A stretch of 64,000 bases of DNA from Microbacterium forte. Its GTDB lineage: Bacteria; Actinomycetota; Actinomycetes; Actinomycetales; Microbacteriaceae. Positions within the stretch are counted from its first letter, which is position 1; the number at the start of each line of letters is the position of its first letter. Location of the stretch: the NCBI RefSeq assembly GCF_031885415.1, contig NZ_CP116871.1, positions 3,038,001-3,102,000 of the forward strand. The letters are read 5' to 3'. Below, one piece after another: positions 8,363 through 16,213 of this stretch. Made by a program: the position numbers and the translations under genes. The notes below the pieces were generated by a model. That model was given only the letters and a program-made list of their open reading frames with translations. It was not told the origin of the DNA and ran no database searches.

Positions 8363-9403
8363 CTAGAGAGCGGCGGCGATGAGCTCGAGCGTCTGCGCGC
8401 GGCCGGCGGCGGCGTCGCGCGGCTCGGACTCGTAGGCTCCGGCGACGGGCGAGAGCATGACCTCGTCGACGCCGTACTTCGTCGCGAACGCACGCACCTC
8501 TTCGGCGACGGACTCTCCCGTGCCGACGAACCACCGCGAGCGGGCTGCTTCGACGACCTGGTCGGTCGCGGGATCCGACTCGGCGGCGAGCGCCTCTTCG
8601 ACGGTCTCGAGCGCGATGAGCGGCTTGTTCAGCCGCAGGCGCGACATCATGCGCAGCTGCGGCAGGGCACGGGCCTCGGCCTCCTCCTGCGTCGGCGAGG
8701 CGACGACGTTGACCGTGAGGAACGTGCGGGGCTCGGGGTGCTCTTCGCTCGGCTGGTAGCCGGTGCGGTAGAGGTCGAGTGCTCGTTCGAGACCCTGGCC
8801 CGAGAAGTGGTTCGCGAAGACATAGGGCAGCCCGTGCGATGCGGCGAGCTGCGCCGAGTAGTCGCTCGACCCGAGCAGCCAGACCTCGGGGCTTCCGCCG
8901 GCGGCGGGCGTCGCGTGCACCGTGTACTCGCCACCCGACGTGAAGCGCACGGTGGCGCCGTCGCTCGAGAGGAGCGCAGCGATGTCCTGCACGTTGCGGG
9001 GGAACTGCTCGACGTCGCTCGTCGTGCCCGATCCGCGCAGCAGCTGGGTGATGACCGGGTCGCTGCCGGGAGCGCGGCCGAGGCCGAGGTCGATGCGTCC
9101 TGGCGCGATCGCCTCGAGCGCGGCGAACTGCTCGGCGACGATGAGCGGGGCGTGGTTGGGCAGCATGACGCCGCCGGATCCCAGACGGATCTTCGTCGTG
9201 CGCATCGCGGCGGCGGCGATCAGCACCGGGGGAGTGGTGGACGCCACGGCCGGCATGTTGTGGTGCTCGGCGAACCAGTAGCGGCGATAGCCGAGGCGGT
9301 CGGCGGTCGCGGCGAGATCGAGGGAGGAGGAGATCGCCTCGGCACTGGTCTGGCCGGTGCGAACGGGGACGAGGTCGAGGACGGAGAGCGCGGTGGAAGT
9401 CAT
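8363..9403 (-). CDS. LLM-class flavin-dependent oxidoreductase (luciferase-like)
   Basis: A 346-residue protein with the luciferase-like TIM-barrel pattern: SVLDLVPVRTGQTSAEAI at the N-terminus, YWFAEHHNMPAVASTTPPVL (near 45) and LGLGRAPGSDP (near 105), the last two being hallmarks of the MsnO8/YhbW-type subgroup. The substrate cannot be read from sequence; the FMN/F420 preference is also uncertain. I chose ATG at 9403 over an upstream in-frame start because the extra residues come from the GC-rich terminator region. It is monocistronic between a repeat block and a terminator. Confidence 0.85.
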   Translation of the reverse strand: MTSTALSVLDLVPVRTGQTSAEAISSSLDLAATADRLGYRRYWFAEHHNMPAVASTTPPVLIAAAAMRTTKIRLGSGGVMLPNHAPLIVAEQFAALEAIAPGRIDLGLGRAPGSDPVITQLLRGSGTTSDVEQFPRNVQDIAALLSSDGATVRFTSGGEYTVHATPAAGGSPEVWLLGSSDYSAQLAASHGLPYVFANHFSGQGLERALDLYRTGYQPSEEHPEPRTFLTVNVVASPTQEEAEARALPQLRMMSRLRLNKPLIALETVEEALAAESDPATDQVVEAARSRWFVGTGESVAEEVRAFATKYGVDEVMLSPVAGAYESEPRDAAAGRAQTLELIAAAL

Positions 9404-9420
9404 CCCCGAATGCAACGGCG

Positions 9421-9449
9421 GGGGCGGGCGGGGAATTCCCGCCCGCCCC
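9421..9449. terminator. Strong GC hairpin terminator
   Basis: Perfect 12-bp stem GGGGCGGGCGGG / CCCGCCCGCCCC with loop GAATT. It follows the hsp20-DUF2795 unit on the minus strand and precedes the LLM gene. Confidence 0.75.
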
Positions 9450-9467
9450 ATCGTCGCCGGTGGGTCG

Positions 9468-9704
9468 TCACGCTGCGGCGAGGGCGGAGGATGCCGACGG
9501 TGAGAACTCCTCGGCCAGAGCGTGGCGCGCGAGGTGGTAGCGGATGTGCCAGGCCGCGCTGAAGCTCTGCTCGGGAAGCCGAGCGAGCACCGCTCGATCG
9601 TCGGAGTCGAGACCGTCGCGGGCTGCTTCGCGCAACAGGTCGTCGCGCGTCGCCGGGTACTCCATCCCGCGCAGGAAGCGGTCGAGTGCAGCGGAGTCGT
9701 GCAT
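9468..9704 (-). CDS. DUF2795 family protein
   Basis: A 78-residue protein with the DUF2795 pattern: LDRFLRGMEYPATRDDLLREA (short helix-turn-helix-like region) and a second helix pair after DRAVLARLPEQSF. DUF2795 proteins are small, abundant in actinobacteria and of unknown function, often linked to stress. It lies 57 bp downstream of hsp20 on the same strand, with a GC-rich hairpin between, suggesting co-transcription with partial attenuation. Confidence 0.75.
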   Translation of the reverse strand: MHDSAALDRFLRGMEYPATRDDLLREAARDGLDSDDRAVLARLPEQSFSAAWHIRYHLARHALAEEFSPSASSALAAA

Positions 9705-9761
9705 GGGTCGTCCTTTCCAGAGGAGGAAGCGGGGGGCGGGTGCGCCCCGGCCCCCGTGCTG

Positions 9762-10184
9762 TCAGGCAGCGATCGACTGTCGGCTGTCGCTCGACTCGAC
9801 CTCGATCTTGCGCGGCTTCGCCCTCTCGCTGACGGGGATGATCACCGAGAGCACGCCGCTCTCGTACGAGGCGCTGATCGCGTCGAGGTCCACTCCGTCG
9901 CCGAGCGAGAACTGACGGAGGAACGAGCCTGCTCCGCGTTCGCGGGCGAGCCAGCGGACGCCTTCGCGGCCGTCGGCCGTGCGCTGCGCGCGGATCGTGA
10001 GCTGGCCGCCGTCGAGGTCGACGTCGATGGACCCCGGATCGATGCCGGGAAGATCGGCGTGCAGGACGTACTTGTCGCCGTCGCGGTAGAGGTCCACCGG
10101 CATGAGACGCGGTGCGCGGACGGAGTCCAGCACGCTCGCAGCGAAGCGGTCGAGCTGACTGAACGGATCGAAGGACATGGCCAT
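9762..10184 (-). CDS. Hsp20/alpha-crystallin small heat-shock protein
   Basis: A 140-residue small heat-shock chaperone that would hold unfolded proteins in an ATP-independent way. The alpha-crystallin domain runs from PVDLYRDGDKYVLHADLPG (about 29-47) to the conserved ASYESGVLSVIIPVSE (A-x-x-x-x-G-V-L motif) and a short basic/acidic tail. ATG at 10184 has AAGGAG 6-9 bases upstream. It is divergent from a MerR/HspR-like regulator, with a palindrome in the shared promoter region. Confidence 0.92.
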   Translation of the reverse strand: MAMSFDPFSQLDRFAASVLDSVRAPRLMPVDLYRDGDKYVLHADLPGIDPGSIDVDLDGGQLTIRAQRTADGREGVRWLARERGAGSFLRQFSLGDGVDLDAISASYESGVLSVIIPVSERAKPRKIEVESSDSRQSIAA

Positions 10185-10221
10185 GAGTGTCTCCTTTCGT
10201 GTGGCCCGGGTGGGCGTTGTG

Positions 10222-10263
10222 GATGCAGATTATCTGCATCTGTTGCTATAGATTTGTTATAGA
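10222..10263. promoter_or_regulatory. Operator candidates between hsp20 and the MerR gene
   Basis: GATGCAGAT-T-ATCTGCATC (10222-10240) is a perfect 9-bp inverted repeat. Immediately after it, TTGCTATAGA (10243) and TTGTTATAGA (10254) are direct repeats 11 bp apart, one helical turn. This AT-rich stretch contrasts with the surrounding GC-rich DNA. No classical HAIR site is visible. Confidence 0.6.
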
Positions 10264-10306
10264 ACAACATCGAATAGAATGCAAGTGCCACGAGAAGGAG
10301 CTGCCG

Positions 10307-10591
10307 ATGGATGAGCGTGATCCGAGCATGCCGGTGTACGGCATCGCCGTCGCCGCCCAGCTCAGCGGCGTCCCCGAAGCGAGTCTGCGGCTCTTCGAGG
10401 CGAAGGGCCTGGTCACGCCTGCGCGCAGCGACGGAGGCACGCGCCGATACAGCGACGACGATCTCGCCCGCATCCGTCGGGTGACGGGCCTGCGTGTCGA
10501 GGGCATCAACATCGTCGGCATCCGACGAGTCCTCGATCTGGAGGACGAGAACGCCGGACTCCGCGACGAACTCAGGGACGATCGTCCCTGA
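10307..10591 (+). CDS. MerR-family regulator, HspR-like
   Basis: A 94-residue protein consisting almost only of the MerR DNA-binding domain: YGIAVAAQLSGVPEASLRLF (helix-turn-helix), then FEAKGLVTPARSDGGTRRYS and VEGINIVGIRRVLDLE, which closely parallels HspR repressors. It has no ligand-binding domain. The ATG at 10307 follows GAAGGAG; an in-frame upstream start would read through the operator region and is rejected. The divergent hsp20 suggests it represses that gene, as HspR does in other actinobacteria. Confidence 0.82.
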   Translation: MDERDPSMPVYGIAVAAQLSGVPEASLRLFEAKGLVTPARSDGGTRRYSDDDLARIRRVTGLRVEGINIVGIRRVLDLEDENAGLRDELRDDRP

Positions 10592-10628
10592 CCCCGTCGG
10601 AACCGCCCGATCCCGTCGGAACCGCCCG
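10573..10628. repeat. Palindrome over the merR stop plus 17-bp tandem repeat
   Basis: CAGGGACGATCGTCCCTG (10573-10590) is a perfect palindrome overlapping the merR stop codon. CCCGTCGGAACCGCCCG occurs twice, at 10593-10609 and 10612-10628. The stretch may act as a terminator. Confidence 0.5.
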
Positions 10629-10660
10629 GCGGCGGCGCGGCAGGGCAGTACTTTAGGGGC

Positions 10661-12391
10661 ATGGATGCCGAGATCTTCTACGTGCTCGTCGGTGCTGTGG
10701 TCGTGGCGGCGATCGCCCGATGGCGCGGATGGCCGGCTCCGCTGCTCGTCACGGTGGTCGCGCTCGCGGCATCCTTCCTGCCGTTCGTTCCCGAGGTCGA
10801 GATCGACGGGCACCTGCTGCTGAACCTCGTGCTGCCGCCGCTGCTGTATTCGGCGGCGCTCGACGTGTCGTTCGTGGGTTTCAAGCGCAGCCTGCCGCAG
10901 ATCCGGCGCCTCGGCGTCACCCTCGTGCTGCTCACGGCTGTCGCCGTGGGACTGGTGGCGTGGTGGATCCTGCCGTCGCTGACCCTGCCGGGCGCGCTGC
11001 TGCTCGGTGCCATCGTGGCACCGCCCGATGCGGTCTCGGCCGCGGCCATCGGCCGCAAGCTCGGGCTTCCGCGCCGCATCATGACGGTGCTGTCGGGGGA
11101 GAGCCTGATCAACGATGCGACCTCGCTGACCCTCTATCGCGTGTGCGCGGCGATCATCGCGGGGGCGACCCTGACCGTCTGGGACGGCATCTGGCAGTTC
11201 CTGCTCGCGGTCGGCGTCGGCGTCGCGGTCGGACTCGTCTTCGGCATCGTGCTGCACCAGCTGCGCATGCGCATCAGCGACCCGGTCGTGATCGGCACCT
11301 TCGGGCTGCTCGCACCGTTCGGCGCATATGCGATCGCCGAGCACCTGCTCGGCTCGGGCGTGCTCGCGGTCGTCGCGATGGGACTGTATGTCGGATACAA
11401 CTCGCCTCGCACCGACTACACGACCCGTCAGCAGGAGGCGCCCCTCTGGCTCTCGGCCGACCTGCTGCTCGAGAGCTTCGTGTTCGCCTACATCGGCCTG
11501 CAGTTCCCGCGCGTGCTCAGCGACCTCGGGGGCGAGGAGGTCGGTCGCATCCTGATGCTGTCGGGTGTCGTGCTGCTCGTCGTCTTGTTCGTGCGGCCGC
11601 TCTACGTGTACCCGACGAATCTCTGGGCGAACTTCCAAGACCGCAAACGGTTGGAACGCTGGGATCGAACGGTCGAATCCGGAGCCTTCGACGAGCGCCG
11701 CCGCGACTCGAAACGCTGGAAGCAGTACAGCGCAGAAGAGCTGCGCTCCAAGATCGTGCGCGACCGCATGGCGGGGCTGCAGCTGACCTGGAAGGACAAC
11801 GCCGTCATCTCGTGGGCGGGCATGCGCGGTGTGGTGACGCTGGCGACCGCGCTCGCCGCAGCCGATCTCGCTGCTCTCGACACCGAGCCGTCGCACGCGA
11901 TCGTCGTCGTCGCCTACGTCGTGACCCTCGGCACGCTGCTGCTGCAGGGCCTGACCCTGCCGCTGCTGATCCGCAGTCTCGGCATCGCCAGCGACGTCGA
12001 TGACGAAGAGGACGAGCGCGCGATCGCCGACGTCAAGGCGAAGAGCCGCGAGGCGGGCAAGGCCTTCCTCGCCGAGAAGCGCGACGAGTGGGTCGACAAG
12101 TACGGCAGCGTCGACATCGGCGTCTTCGATGCCTTCACCAAGCGCATGACCAGGGTCGAGAAGGCCGCAGACGAGGCGCAGGAGGTCGAGGAGGCGGTGA
12201 CCCGCCCCTCGTACGAAGACCTCGCAGCGCTCACCCGCGGGTGGCTGCAGGTGCGCCGTGACATCCTCCTCGCAGAGCGAGACGCCGGCAACCTCGACGA
12301 GGAGGTCATGCGCGAGCTGATGGCCGCGATGGATGCTGAGGAGCTCGCCCTCGACACCCGCGCCGCCACGCGTCTGCAGGGTCGCGCGTAG
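10661..12391 (+). CDS. Na+/H+ antiporter, CPA1/NhaP type
   Basis: A 576-residue cation:proton antiporter. About 12 membrane segments occupy residues 1-420. The CPA1 transport motif is visible as GAIVAPPDAVSAAAIGRKLG with LSGESLINDATSLTLY (near 125-165), including the family Asn-Asp. A cytoplasmic C-terminal tail of about 135 residues, rich in charged residues (RRDSKRWKQYSAEELRSKIV belongs to the preceding cytoplasmic loop), probably regulates activity. It would exchange Na+ or K+ for H+ at the membrane. It is monocistronic, with a terminator immediately after. Confidence 0.9.
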   Translation: MDAEIFYVLVGAVVVAAIARWRGWPAPLLVTVVALAASFLPFVPEVEIDGHLLLNLVLPPLLYSAALDVSFVGFKRSLPQIRRLGVTLVLLTAVAVGLVAWWILPSLTLPGALLLGAIVAPPDAVSAAAIGRKLGLPRRIMTVLSGESLINDATSLTLYRVCAAIIAGATLTVWDGIWQFLLAVGVGVAVGLVFGIVLHQLRMRISDPVVIGTFGLLAPFGAYAIAEHLLGSGVLAVVAMGLYVGYNSPRTDYTTRQQEAPLWLSADLLLESFVFAYIGLQFPRVLSDLGGEEVGRILMLSGVVLLVVLFVRPLYVYPTNLWANFQDRKRLERWDRTVESGAFDERRRDSKRWKQYSAEELRSKIVRDRMAGLQLTWKDNAVISWAGMRGVVTLATALAAADLAALDTEPSHAIVVVAYVVTLGTLLLQGLTLPLLIRSLGIASDVDDEEDERAIADVKAKSREAGKAFLAEKRDEWVDKYGSVDIGVFDAFTKRMTRVEKAADEAQEVEEAVTRPSYEDLAALTRGWLQVRRDILLAERDAGNLDEEVMRELMAAMDAEELALDTRAATRLQGRA

Positions 12392-12403
12392 CGGGAGACA
12401 GAC

Positions 12404-12436
12404 GAGCGCCCCGCCCCTGAGTGGGGCGAGGCGCTC
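12404..12436. terminator. Bidirectional terminator between convergent genes
   Basis: Inverted repeat GAGCGCCCCGCCCC / GGGGCG-A-GGCGCTC around loop TGAGT, placed between the antiporter and the convergent symporter gene. Confidence 0.75.
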
Positions 12437-12454
12437 GGTCGGTGCGGCGAAGGG

Positions 12455-13882
12455 TCAGCGGGTGCCGGCCGGCTCCTTCTCGGATGCTGCGGCATCCGCC
12501 TCGGGTGCCTCGTCGTCGGCCGAGTCGTCGGCGAACGGCAGGCCCTCGCGCGGTGCGTTGTAGAGCTCCTCGTCGAGGATGCCCTCGCGCTTCGCGACGA
12601 TGGTCGGCACGAGCGCCTGGCCCGCGACGTTGACCGCGGTGCGGCCCATGTCGAGGATCGGGTCGATGGCGAGCAGCAGTCCGACGCCCTCGAGCGGCAG
12701 GCCCAGCGTCGACAGCGTCAGCGTGAGCATGACGGTCGCTCCGGTGGTGCCGGCGGTGGCGGCGGAGCCGACGACCGAGACGAGCACGATCAGCAGGTAC
12801 TGCACGAGGTTCAGTTCGATGCCGAAGAACTGTGCGACGAAGATCGCGGCGATGGCGGGGTAGATCGCGGCGCAGCCGTCCATCTTCGTGGTCGCACCGA
12901 ACGGCACGGCGAACGAGGCGTACGAGCGGGGCACGCCGAGGTTGCGCTCGGTCACGCGCTCGGTGAGGGGCAGGGTGCCGATCGACGAGCGGCTGACGAA
13001 CGCCAGCTGCACGGCGGGCCAGACGCCCGAGAAATACTGCTTGATCGAGAGTCCGTGCGTCTTCACCAGGATCGGGTAGACGACGAAGAGCACGAGAGCC
13101 AGGCCGACGTAGACGGCGATCGCGAACCAGCCGAGCGACGCCAGCTTCTCCCAGCCGTATTTGACCACCGCGGCGCCGATGAGGCCGAAGGTGCCGAGGG
13201 GGGCGATGCGGATGATCCACCACAGCACGCGCTGGATGACCTTCAGAAGCGACTCGGTGAACGCGAGGAACGGCTCGGCCTTCTTGCCGGCCTTGAGAGC
13301 GGCGATGCCGACGGCGACCGCGATCACGATGACCTGCAGGATGTTGAAGTTCACGCTCGACGAGAACGTGCCGTCGGTGGCTCCCGGGTTCGTGCTGACG
13401 CTGAGCCCGAGGAAGTTCTGCGGGATCAGACCCAGCAGGAAGTTCCACCACGTGCCGACCGTGTACGGGTCGCCGGGCTCGAGGCCCTCACCGGCGCGGT
13501 TTCCCGGCTGGATGACCAGGCCGAGCGTGATTCCGACGATCACGGCGATGAATGCGGTGATCGCGAACCACAGCAGGGTCTGGCCCGCGAGGCGCGCGGC
13601 GTTCTGCACTCGGCGCAGATTCGAGATGCTGGCGACGATCGCGGTGAAGATCAGCGGCACGACGGCGGCGCGCAGCAGTGTCACGTACGAGCTGCCGATC
13701 GTGTCGAGGGTGGCCGAGAGGCCGTTCGGGCTGTCGGCGGTGGCGCCCAGCTGGCGGGCGATCAGGCCGGCGGCGATGCCGAGGACGAGGGCCGCGAGGA
13801 TCTGGAAGCCGAACGAGGTCAGCAGCTTCCGGACGGGACCGCGGGTGTCAGGCGCCTTCGTGGGGCGGGCGGTGGTGCTCAT
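12455..13882 (-). CDS. Dicarboxylate/amino acid:cation symporter (DAACS family)
   Basis: A 475-residue symporter of the GltP/DctA family. Family motifs are AFVSRSSIGTLPLTERVTE (serine-rich hairpin), PFGATTKMDGCAAIYPAIAA and GSAATAGTTGATVMLTLTL, the last near the second hairpin. Hydrophobic segments occupy residues about 20-430, and an acidic tail DDSADDEAPEADAAASEKE ends the protein. Substrates of this family are glutamate, aspartate or C4-dicarboxylates; which one is not decidable here. The start at 13882 gives normal family length. Confidence 0.88.
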   Translation of the reverse strand: MSTTARPTKAPDTRGPVRKLLTSFGFQILAALVLGIAAGLIARQLGATADSPNGLSATLDTIGSSYVTLLRAAVVPLIFTAIVASISNLRRVQNAARLAGQTLLWFAITAFIAVIVGITLGLVIQPGNRAGEGLEPGDPYTVGTWWNFLLGLIPQNFLGLSVSTNPGATDGTFSSSVNFNILQVIVIAVAVGIAALKAGKKAEPFLAFTESLLKVIQRVLWWIIRIAPLGTFGLIGAAVVKYGWEKLASLGWFAIAVYVGLALVLFVVYPILVKTHGLSIKQYFSGVWPAVQLAFVSRSSIGTLPLTERVTERNLGVPRSYASFAVPFGATTKMDGCAAIYPAIAAIFVAQFFGIELNLVQYLLIVLVSVVGSAATAGTTGATVMLTLTLSTLGLPLEGVGLLLAIDPILDMGRTAVNVAGQALVPTIVAKREGILDEELYNAPREGLPFADDSADDEAPEADAAASEKEPAGTR

Positions 13883-13978
13883 TGGATTGGGGACTCCAGA
13901 ATCGGTGCGCGCCGTGTGCGCGCTATAACGCCCAACGCTATGAGGGCGAGTGAATTCCGAGGCTGAGATGACGAAGGA

Positions 13979-14012
13979 TGACGAGGGCCGCGGCATCCGT
14001 CATCCCTCGTCA
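13979..14012 (-). terminator. Hairpin downstream of a gene remnant
   Basis: TGACGAGGG (13979-13987) pairs with CCCTCGTCA (14004-14012). It lies 15 bp downstream of the stop codon of the fragment at 14027. Confidence 0.5.
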
Positions 14013-14026
14013 GGCGACCTGGCGGG

Positions 14027-14140
14027 TCAGGCCGCGCACTTCTCGAGGTTGTCGGTCAGGATCTGCGTGGTCAGAGCCTTGTCCTCTTCGCTCGACTGCT
14101 TATCCTCGCCGCCTGGTCGCGTCGGCTGTGTTCTGCCACG
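14027..14140 (-). pseudogene. Possible 3' remnant of an unidentified gene
   Basis: The minus strand is open for about 36 codons before a TGA at 14027-14029 and ends EEDKALTTQILTDNLEKCAA. The residues look like a natural C-terminus and a terminator-like hairpin follows, but no start codon exists in frame. It may be the tail of a gene whose 5' part was lost, or a chance open frame. The family is not recognised. Confidence 0.25.
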
Positions 14141-14148
14141 ATGGCCTC

Positions 14149-14502
14149 ATGTTCATGGTGACCACGAACGACATCCCCGGCTACCGCATCACCCAGGTGC
14201 TGGGGGAGGTCATGGGTCTGACGGTGCGATCGACCGACTTCGGGCAGGGTTTCGCCGCCGGGTTCCGCTCGCTCGGCGGTGGCGAGATCCCCGAATACAC
14301 GCAAGTGATGTACGAGGCGCGGCAGGTCGTGATGGGCCGCATGTGGGCCGAGGCGCAGCAGCGCGGTGGCAATGCGATAGTCGCGATGCGCTTCGATGCC
14401 GGCTCGATCCAGAACTTCACCGAGATCTGCGCCTACGGCACCGCCGTGGTCGTCGAACCTCTCGCGCCGGTCCCGCAGGCCCCGCAGCCGCCGCAGGCCT
14501 GA
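14149..14502 (+). CDS. YbjQ family (heavy-metal-binding domain DUF74) protein
   Basis: A 117-residue protein of the YbjQ family, recognised from MVTTNDIPGYRITQVLGEVM, the glycine-rich GFRSLGGGEIPEYTQVMYEA, and RMWAEAQQRGGNAIVAMRF. These proteins form pentameric barrels; the metal-binding role is only presumed. The tail is proline/alanine-rich. ATG at 14149 or 14155 could start translation; neither has a clear ribosome-binding site. It is convergent with the XRE gene, whose stop is 2 bp away. Confidence 0.82.
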   Translation: MFMVTTNDIPGYRITQVLGEVMGLTVRSTDFGQGFAAGFRSLGGGEIPEYTQVMYEARQVVMGRMWAEAQQRGGNAIVAMRFDAGSIQNFTEICAYGTAVVVEPLAPVPQAPQPPQA

Positions 14503-14503
14503 C

Positions 14504-14734
14504 CTACGCCAGCACCAGCAGGTCGCCGACCTCGCACCCGAGGGCGTCGCAGATCGCCCGCAACGTCGAGTACCTGATCGCTCGCGCCCGGTCGTTCTTC
14601 AGCACCGACAGGTTGACGATGCTCACGCCGACGCGCGCGCTCAGCTCGGTCAGAGTCATGCCGCGCTCCGCGAGCAGCTCGTCGAGGCGGCAGTGGATGC
14701 CGGTGAGTTCGTCGTCGTTCTCGGCCGGGGTCAT
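14504..14734 (-). CDS. XRE-family helix-turn-helix regulator (YozG-like)
   Basis: A 76-residue DNA-binding protein made of one Cro/C1-type domain: LDELLAERGMTLTELSARVG, VSIVNLSVLKNDRARAIRYS, and LRAICDALGCEVGDLLVLA. It is the last gene of a three-gene operon; its ATG overlaps the stop of the membrane-protein gene before it (ATGA). The pairing of a small XRE regulator with DUF2975-like membrane proteins is common in actinobacteria and firmicutes. It probably binds the large inverted repeat at 15997-16047 and autoregulates the operon (inference). Confidence 0.82.
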   Translation of the reverse strand: MTPAENDDELTGIHCRLDELLAERGMTLTELSARVGVSIVNLSVLKNDRARAIRYSTLRAICDALGCEVGDLLVLA

Positions 14735-15366
14735 ACGAGTCCCCTCGTCTCGTCCTCGAGGGCCGCGTTCGTGCGCTGCAGGCGGATGCCCTGCCGGAAC
14801 GCTGCTGCGATGAGTCCCACCGCGACGCCGGTCGCGAAGATCGGGACGATCGACCAGAACTCGATCGGATGCACGGGCTCGCCGGAGCCGAGGCCCACCG
14901 CAGCGGACACCCCGTTCAGCCCCAGCTTCTCGAGCAGCACGATGAACATCGGAGCGAGCACGAGAGTCCAGCCGATCGCGTCGAAGGCCCGCGCGTTGCT
15001 CCGCACGAAGAAGCGTCCGCGGAGGAAGTTCCAGGCGACGAGCATCACGCCGACGATGACGATCAACGGGGCGAGCGCCCACAGCACGAGCGAGCCGATG
15101 ATCGCCGCGGTCGCGGCGGCATCCACTCCGGTGGCGAACACCATCGCCTCCTGAGCGATCCCCTCGACCGACGCGGCTCCTGAGCCGACGGTCGCGTCGA
15201 TCGGCTGCTCGTCGATGGGGATGGACCACGCGATGCCCTGGTCTCGGAAGGTTCCGAGCACGCGCAGGACGGTGCTGATCGCGGTCACCACCAGAGCGGC
15301 GGCGCCGAAGAGGATCACGGTGATCGCATCGGCGGTCTGGGAACGTGTCGCGGTCACGGTGCTCAT
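14731..15366 (-). CDS. DUF2975-like membrane protein (second of pair)
   Basis: A 211-residue membrane protein with four predicted hydrophobic segments (about 16-38, 90-115, 145-165, 175-200) and an extracytoplasmic loop between the first two (EQPIDATVGSGAASVEGIAQ). Layout matches DUF2975 proteins, whose function is unknown. NFLRGRFFVRSNARAFDAIG, between membrane segments, is shared in form with the preceding paralogue (VLTDRVFSRRNTALVATAGI). ATG at 15366 overlaps the stop of that paralogue by one base. Confidence 0.75.
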   Translation of the reverse strand: MSTVTATRSQTADAITVILFGAAALVVTAISTVLRVLGTFRDQGIAWSIPIDEQPIDATVGSGAASVEGIAQEAMVFATGVDAAATAAIIGSLVLWALAPLIVIVGVMLVAWNFLRGRFFVRSNARAFDAIGWTLVLAPMFIVLLEKLGLNGVSAAVGLGSGEPVHPIEFWSIVPIFATGVAVGLIAAAFRQGIRLQRTNAALEDETRGLV

Positions 15367-15989
15367 CAGACGAGCCCGTCCGTGTCGCGCTGCAGGCGGT
15401 CGCCGATGGAGAACACCGTGCAGATGAGGGCGATGACGAACGCCCCGAGGATGAAGGTGAACGGTTCGACGCTGATCACGGCGTTGTCGATGCCGTTGTC
15501 GGTGATCTGTGCCACCGTGGCATTCGCGAGCATGTTGTCGAAGAAGCGCACAGTGGCGAAACCGACGAGTCCGGCGATGCCGGCTGTCGCGACGAGAGCG
15601 GTGTTGCGTCGGCTGAACACGCGGTCGGTCAGCACGCTCCGTGCCAGCAGGATCAGGCATCCGATCACGATGACGATCGTGAGGATCTGCGCCACTTGGC
15701 CGATGATGCCCGGCACTGCGGCGATCGCCGGCAGCTGAGGCGCGGTGATCACAGCGCTGTCGACGCCGACGGAGATGCTGGTGCCGTTGCTCAGCGGCAG
15801 GTCGACCGGCGTCTGCGAGCCGATGAGCTCGATCAGCACCGGCACGTCGACGCCCCGGGCGAGTTCGATGATCCGCATGACCGAGAAGACGGTGATGTAG
15901 GCGGCGATCAGCACGCCCGAGATGCAGAAGCCGACCAGGGCTCCGCGGTCGCCTCGGGAGATCGTCCGGTTCTTCGTCGAGGTCATCAT
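15366..15989 (-). CDS. DUF2975-like membrane protein (first of pair)
   Basis: A 207-residue four-segment membrane protein, paralogous to the next gene: segments near 18-40, 95-115, 130-150 and 175-195, with the family-like LTDRVFSRRNTALVATAGIA in between. Two ATG codons in tandem start the gene, with AAGGAG upstream inside the left arm of the operator-like inverted repeat. It leads an operon of two membrane proteins and an XRE regulator. Function is unknown; a membrane-stress or signalling role is only a guess. Confidence 0.75.
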   Translation of the reverse strand: MMTSTKNRTISRGDRGALVGFCISGVLIAAYITVFSVMRIIELARGVDVPVLIELIGSQTPVDLPLSNGTSISVGVDSAVITAPQLPAIAAVPGIIGQVAQILTIVIVIGCLILLARSVLTDRVFSRRNTALVATAGIAGLVGFATVRFFDNMLANATVAQITDNGIDNAVISVEPFTFILGAFVIALICTVFSIGDRLQRDTDGLV

Positions 15990-15996
15990 CCACTCC

Positions 15997-16047
15997 TTAT
16001 CGAGAGTCGTTATTACCGATAATCGTTAACATAACGACTGTCGATAA
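15997..16047. promoter_or_regulatory. Nested inverted-repeat operator upstream of the XRE operon
   Basis: Left arm TTATCGAGAGTCGTTAT (15997-16013) and right arm ATAACGACTGTCGATAA (16031-16047) match in 16 of 17 positions. The 17-bp spacer contains a second inverted repeat centred on CGATAATCG. The left arm covers the ribosome-binding site of the first gene. The stretch is AT-rich in GC-rich surroundings. Confidence 0.7.
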
Positions 16048-16184
16048 GTGAGTCAACCCCGGCCGCACGAGAGCGCCGTCACCGACCGTCACGGCGCTAT
16101 GCCGACGGCGAACACGGGCATACAGCATCCGCACGGTGGTTACTCTCGATGTACAGGCGCGGAGACCCGTCGAGGACTCAGCGC

Positions 16185-16199
16185 TTCGCCCCGTGCGAA
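16185..16199 (+). promoter_or_regulatory. Possible ClgR-type box upstream of clpC
   Basis: TTCGC-CCCGT-GCGAA is a perfect 5-5-5 inverted repeat resembling ClgR sites (GTTCGC-N5-GCG) that activate clp genes in actinobacteria. It is unusually close to the ATG (15 bp upstream), next to the AAGGAG at 16201, so the role may instead be in mRNA structure. Confidence 0.4.
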
Positions 16200-16213
16200 T
16201 AAGGAGTCACAGC

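Noticed and set aside
9842..11896. 684-residue open frame on the minus strand
   Set aside because: Covers hsp20 in a second frame, the merR gene and the antiporter antisense; no domain.
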